Shown here piece after piece: positions 60,921 to 64,000 of a DNA stretch of 64,000 nucleotides. Position numbers and translations under genes: made by a program. The notes under the pieces were generated by a model. The model made no database searches and was not told the DNA's origin. It saw only the letters and a list, made by a program, of their open reading frames with translations. The DNA is from Plotosus lineatus (taxonomy: Eukaryota > Chordata > Actinopteri > Siluriformes > Plotosidae), in contig CM045729.1 in the NCBI GenBank assembly GCA_024760905.1, positions 63,586,080-63,650,079 of the forward strand. Direction: 5' to 3'. The stretch's first letter is position 1, and each line of letters starts with the position of its first letter.

Positions 60921-63435
60921 ACTCAGAATCATTCATTTTCTGAACCGCTTAATCCTAATTTGGGTCACAGGGAAACTGGCGCCCATCCCAGCCGACACTG
61001 GGCAAGGATAGAGTATACCCTGGACAGCTCACCAGCCCATCACCGGGCAGAAACACACTAATGGATATGCAGGTACTCTTGCCAAAAGTCAGCAATGGTT
61101 CTTTTACACGAACCTCTCACTATAGGCAGTGAGAGACATGGCCGACCTATCATAACCCAGTTAGTTGCACTGAGGGACAGCAGTGACAACCTGTATGTGA
61201 GAGGCATTTGAGACGGTTCCTCTTTATGGAGATTCTTTGTTGTGTTATCTCCTCTTAATCTCACATACATACAGAGTTTTAACGAGGTTAGATTTTTTTT
61301 TTTTTTAGTATTTCCCCAAAATTAGAAAATGGGAATTTTATCCTGGTGAATATCTGATTAATAAAGGCCCACTTATTCCTCTTTTTTTTTTTTTTTTTTT
61401 GAAGGTCAAACCATGCTGTCTCATTTGCTTTGTGTTCCTTATGTTGGTGGTGAAATTTGGGCCCTGTGCCAGCCACATCATGTGTTAATGAGGAAGTCAT
61501 GGATTTCAGCTTGTATACTCTTGTGCAGTCAAGTCAACTAAAAAAAATTGTATAACTTTAATGAACAACATGCTTAAGTTTCACTATAATTTCCAGGGAT
61601 ATCAATAATTGTGGCACATGTGTTTGTGTTTTAAAAAAAATTGATTTATTGATAAACTTTTTCTGAATAAATGTCTGTCTGTCTTCCTTTCGGCATTTTC
61701 CCTTTTACTCAGGAGTCGCCACAGCGAATCATGTGATTCGCACATTTGATTTGGCAGAGGTTTTTACGTCGGATGCCCTTCCTGTCACAACCCTTTTTAG
61801 CAAGGGACAGAAACACGCTGACGACTTTGCAGCCTACTCTTTACGAAAGTCAGCAATGGTTCTTTTACATGCCTCTCACCATAGACAGTGAGAGACATGG
61901 CCCGCCTTTGATAACCCAGTTAGCTGCACTGGGGGGGACAGTGACAACCTTGTGGAGAGCGGGACTCGAACCCCCAACCGTTGGATCAGCGATCCAGTGC
62001 CCTATCCCACTAGACCACCACTGCCTTTTTCTGAATAAATGTATTTCAATTAAAGGCTAGATTCCCCCGCCCCACCCCCCAGAAAGGGATGAAGCTAATT
62101 CACCACCACGCTGGTTTTTCTAACCTCTTTTTACTCATCATTACAATGAGTGCCATTTGAAATGTACACTCACTGTTCACCATTTATATGCATGCGGTTA
62201 TCCATTCAGTCAATCATTTGACAGAAGGGCTATGCATACAACCATGCAGGTGCAAAAACAAACTAGGGTAGACCCATAAAGATTGGAGCACGCTGAGCCA
62301 GTCTTTTTTTTTTCCAGTTTGTCCAGTTTCAGTGAACACTGTAGCCCCAGATTTGAATCCCAATATGATTCACTGCTCGCCGTCCGACTGGTTCATATGG
62401 GCCTGGACATTTTCCTGCAACCTCACTCTCTCTCCCTTTCAACAATATGGGATTTCTGTCCACAGAACCACAGCACACTTTTTTTGTTTTGTATGTTATA
62501 CTAGTGTAAACAGAGACTACTATAGATGAAAATCCATGACCACCAGGACCACAAACCATGCTATGGTCCGTCTCCACACATGTCCTCACTCTCATGTTAG
62601 ATTGATGTTCATTATGTCTGATTTGATGCAATGCACTGCTGTTACATGACTGGTCGATTGTACAATTGCATGAACAAGTAGGTTTACAGGTATTCCTAAT
62701 AAAGTGACAAGGAAGTGTATGTTTAGGAATAATGTAACATTCTGAAAAAAATCAAGATCTGAAACTTGGTGTTCAGACCCGGTACATTTATTTATGGGAT
62801 CCGGTCATACATAAAGAGAACTCAATTTCGTTTCTTACCTAAAGACCTCCACACTGTGGCAAATAACAGAGTAGACAGAACGTAACCCCAGTTCCACTCA
62901 TGGTCTGTTGTTACAGTAACAACACCCAGGAAGAAGAAGATAAGTGTCTCTGACACAGTGGCAAGCATTTTGATGGTGTGTCGGATAGTGGTGCACGAAC
63001 GCTGGGACACATTCTCTTCCACATAGTACTTCATGGTCAAGGCACAGGTCACAATACTGTAACAGGACAATGATTATTCTCTGGTTAATATATTCTGTTT
63101 AAATATATTTCTGTTAATGTGATTTTTTTTTCCCTTCCACGGATATGTAAAATTGATTGTGTATTTGTACTTGGCTTTACTCACGCCATGATGCTTGATA
63201 GGGATAGAAGCTCAGCCAGTAGGTAGGACAGGTAGCTAAACATAAAAATGAAGAGTGGCTCAATCTCGTTCACTTTCCATGTGAAGCGTGTAGTAAAAGC
63301 TGCCACAAAGCCAAACACAAGGCCAAAAAGAATTCCTCCAAGGCCGACTACTAAAAAGCGAACCACAGCCAGAAACACATCTGCTGCATCAACCTCTGGC
63401 AGACTCACCACATGATTAAAGAGATTATACAACAC
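50738..63435 (-). CDS. slc9a2: Na+/H+ exchanger NHE2-type, 3' ten exons (5' part beyond the window)
   Basis: Electroneutral Na+/H+ exchanger of the plasma-membrane NHE group. Exons in transcript order: 63435-63185, 63056-62839, 60516-60317, 60075-59986, 59820-59750, 56938-56774, 56657-56561, 55348-55232, 55098-55011, 51126-50738. Total 1686 nt in one continuous phase, 561 aa to the stop. The first exon starts at VLYNLF, immediately after the NDAV cation-site segment, which must lie in an exon beyond 64000. Visible hallmarks: [29 protein letters not shown], the invariant YGGLRGA, the juxtamembrane helix [10 protein letters not shown] (CHP-binding region in the family), [12 protein letters not shown], and an acidic/proline-rich tail. 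NHE4 is the alternative; synteny with mfsd9 and tmem182 and the published absence of NHE4 in zebrafish favour NHE2. Confidence 0.86.
51735..51990 (+). repeat. SINE type C with L2-type tail
   Basis: GTAGTGGTCAGCACATCTGC, GGTTCGATTCCCAGC (B-box), core GCCAAAAACATGCACAGTAGG, tail AATTAGAATTAAGCAGC. In the last slc9a2 intron. Confidence 0.72.
52050..52380 (+). repeat. SINE type B, full length
   Basis: GGGGCAGTGATGGTCTTGTG head, GGGGGTTCAAGCCCC B-box region, shared body, CTAATTAGGAGGAGTAAGCG tail. Confidence 0.85.
52381..53537. other. slc9a2 last intron, remainder
   Basis: AT-rich; no family recognised. A short stretch near 52900-52990 reads like decayed coding text ([17 protein letters not shown]), perhaps a transposase relic, not assigned. 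Confidence 0.3.
53538..53590. repeat. (GT)n/(GA)n microsatellite
   Basis: About 38 bp of GT followed by a short GA run. Confidence 0.93.
53955..54715. mobile_element. Tigger-like TIR element with a nested hAT MITE
   Basis: Ends CAGTGGTACCTTGACTTACG and the complement of CAGTGGTACCTAAACTTAC, TA on both sides. No transposase remains. Confidence 0.82.
54134..54337. mobile_element. hAT-type MITE, 204 bp
   Basis: Ends CAATGGTTCTCAA and the complement of CTGTACTTCTCAAA, flanked by GTCTTGTG and GCCTTGTG (8-bp duplication with one mismatch) at 54126-54133 and 54338-54345. Confidence 0.72.
55011..55098 (-). CDS. slc9a2: slc9a2 exon I
   Basis: Encodes [20 protein letters not shown], parallel to the RYLSLP block of mammalian NHE2. 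Acceptor CTTCAG, donor GTAAGG; phase 0 in, 1 out. Confidence 0.8.
55232..55348 (-). CDS. slc9a2: slc9a2 exon H
   Basis: Encodes [14 protein letters not shown] then [18 protein letters not shown], a basic stretch with possible phosphosites. Acceptor TTCTAG, strong donor GTAAGA. A weaker donor 30 nt downstream (GTAAAG) would lengthen the exon by 10 codons. Confidence 0.82.
55349..56560. other. slc9a2 intron between exons G and H
   Basis: No repeat family recognised apart from short GC-richer text near 56090-56420 (GGGGGGTGCACGTGCACCC is a palindromic E-box-rich spot at about 56376-56394). Confidence 0.35.
56561..56657 (-). CDS. slc9a2: slc9a2 exon G
   Basis: Encodes [20 protein letters not shown] and [12 protein letters not shown]. 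Acceptor TTATAG, donor GTAAGT; phase 2 in, 0 out. Confidence 0.85.
56774..56938 (-). CDS. slc9a2: slc9a2 exon F
   Basis: Encodes [39 protein letters not shown] and [15 protein letters not shown]. The donor GTATGT at 56773 leaves phase 2, which fits exon G. Confidence 0.88.
57031..58087 (-). mobile_element. Tc1/mariner element split by an RTE fragment
   Basis: Ends CACTGGGTGGACAAAATAAT and the complement of CAGGGGGTGGACAAAATAAT; TA on both sides. Minus strand near 57345-57230 encodes a helix-turn-helix ([32 protein letters not shown]). The catalytic part is missing. Confidence 0.82.
57472..57968 (+). mobile_element. RTE copy h with open C-terminal reading frame
   Basis: 497 bp flanked by a perfect 13-bp target duplication starting ATCAAAT (57459-57471 and 57969-57981). 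Keeps a 142-codon open frame of the RTE C-terminus (57509-57937) to the family stop and the CCGAAAGGAAAAGAAG terminus. Confidence 0.92.
58670..59050 (+). pseudogene. Tc1-family transposase relic (second family)
   Basis: Plus-strand text [35 protein letters not shown] matches the catalytic region of Tc1 transposases (NDPKHTS and SPDLNPIE-type motifs), decayed with stops. Motif residues are largely lost. Confidence 0.65.
59380..59630 (-). repeat. SINE type C, antisense
   Basis: ACACCTAGGAGCTATCTGGAA, CTGTGGGAGGAAATTGGACC core, head complement CTAACCAATACACCACCATG. Confidence 0.7.
59750..59820 (-). CDS. slc9a2: slc9a2 exon E (71 nt)
   Basis: Encodes [20 protein letters not shown], the juxtamembrane amphipathic helix. 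Too short for ORF finding; placed by homology and phase. Acceptor TTTCAG, donor GTGAAG; phase 0 in, 2 out. Confidence 0.86.
59986..60075 (-). CDS. slc9a2: slc9a2 exon D
   Basis: 90 nt encoding [19 protein letters not shown] through VELHSR, the end of the membrane domain and the start of the cytoplasmic tail. Acceptor TTGCAG, donor GTATGT. Confidence 0.88.
60317..60516 (-). CDS. slc9a2: slc9a2 exon C (YGGLRGA motif)
   Basis: Encodes [36 protein letters not shown] and [18 protein letters not shown], the most conserved NHE block. Acceptor TTCCAG, donor GTATTT; phase 1 in, 0 out. Confidence 0.95.
60596..60645. repeat. Poly(G) and (ACA)n low-complexity patch
   Basis: A run of about 14 G followed by an ACA-rich stretch, just upstream of exon C in transcript sense. 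Confidence 0.8.
60884..60916. repeat. Poly(A) run
   Basis: About 31 A residues next to an antisense SINE. Confidence 0.95.
60930..61200 (-). repeat. SINE type B, antisense, head truncated
   Basis: CGCTTAATCCTAATTTGGGTC tail at the low end and CATAACCCAGTTAGTTGCAC body at the high end. Confidence 0.78.
61675..62028 (-). repeat. SINE type A, full length, antisense
   Basis: RTE-like terminus at the low end (GTCTTCCTTTCGGC), head complement at the high end with GGGACTCGAACCCCCAACC and CTAGACCACCACTGCC. Confidence 0.87.
62040..62838. other. slc9a2 intron between exons B and C, remainder
   Basis: No repeat family recognised with confidence. Confidence 0.35.
62839..63056 (-). CDS. slc9a2: slc9a2 exon B
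   Basis: Encodes [36 protein letters not shown] and [19 protein letters not shown]. Acceptor TTACAG, donor GTAAGA; phase 2 in, 1 out. Confidence 0.92.
63185..63435 (-). CDS. slc9a2: slc9a2 exon A (TM segments after the NDAV site)
   Basis: Encodes [47 protein letters not shown] and SSIMA. Acceptor TTTCAG, donor GTGAGT; leaves phase 2. Confidence 0.9.
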
Positions 63436-63674
63436 CTGAAACAAATGCATTTCAAGGGTGAGTTATATGAGATACAGTACATCAAACACTGGCAATCCAC
63501 TTTATCTTTATACTGTATATGCCAATAATACACAGCATGACATCACTAATATTCTCACAGATATTCTGTGAAGTGGCAATCTATTAAAGTCCATGTACAC
63601 CAGTAGGCTTTGGGGTTTGATACATGACAGAAAATGTTGTTTAAAAAAAATAAATAAATAAATAAAAATTAATT

Positions 63675-63715
<41 letters not shown>

Positions 63716-63765
63716 CCCAACCAAATCTGAATTATTAAAAAAGACTCAGCAAGAATATACCAGTG

Positions 63766-64000
63766 TGATAGGAAGGTATCGGCAAGAATGAATGGGAAAG
63801 TGTATAAGACGGTGATGAGGCCAGTGATGTATGGTTTGGAAACAATGGTGCTGAGAAAAAGACAGGAGGCAGAGCTGGAGGTAGCAGAGATGAAAATGTT
63901 GAGGTTCTCTTTGGGAGTAACGAGGATGGATAGGATCAGAAATGAGTACATCAGAGGGACAGCACATGTAAGATGTTTTGGAGACAGAGTCAGAGAGGAT
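63766..64000 (+). mobile_element. RTE copy i, continues past the window end
   Basis: Starts GTGTGATAGGAAGGTATC at the same internal RTE position as copy h and reads into the C-terminal coding region; cut off at 64000. In the slc9a2 intron upstream of exon A. Confidence 0.88.

Overview
This is vertebrate nuclear DNA, most likely from a ray-finned (teleost-type) fish. The evidence is three spliced genes with GT-AG introns, abundant TA/CA/GA microsatellites, and fish-type repeats: two RTE-clade LINE families (one of them Rex3), tRNA-headed SINEs, Tc1/mariner, Tigger, hAT and Harbinger relics, and solo-LTR-like copies. No CRISPR arrays or classical tRNA or rRNA genes were seen.

Gene layout. tmem182 lies on the minus strand (5 coding exons, 13515 down to 3373). 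mfsd9 lies on the plus strand (6 coding exons, 26010 to 36171). The 3' part of an NHE2-type Na+/H+ exchanger, slc9a2, lies on the minus strand (10 exons, 63435 down to 50738; its 5' exons lie beyond the window). The same three genes are neighbours on human 2q12 in the same relative orientations, so this is a conserved block. tmem182 and mfsd9 are head-to-head across about 12.5 kb; mfsd9 and slc9a2 are tail-to-tail across about 14.6 kb. All splice phases are consistent, giving a 246-aa TMEM182, a 455-aa MFSD9 and 561 aa of the exchanger.

Repeat layout. tmem182 intron 2 (4182-10047) holds SINEs, a 2.3-kb RTE copy and a Penelope-type fragment. The tmem182-mfsd9 interval holds SINEs, a Harbinger element, a deleted Rex3, a second Penelope-type fragment and a nearly intact RTE (22791-25437). 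mfsd9 introns hold SINEs, a TIR element split by a solo LTR, and a Tc1 element split by a SINE. The mfsd9-slc9a2 interval is almost entirely nested elements (Tigger-like, Rex3, a full-length decayed RTE, three solo LTRs). slc9a2 introns hold Tigger, hAT and Tc1/mariner relics plus SINEs.

Most interesting signals. (1) Two copies of a Penelope-type fragment each carry a complete hammerhead self-cleaving ribozyme core, on plus at 22612-22666 and on minus at 8247-8300. (2) The 3' half of an abundant SINE is a fusion of the RTE 5' UTR to the RTE 3' terminus, both visible in the full-length RTE at 41228-44361, so the likely LINE partner can be named from this window alone. (3) The same SINE head also occurs with an unrelated L2-type tail. 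Family names are from recall of conserved sequence and were not checked by database search.
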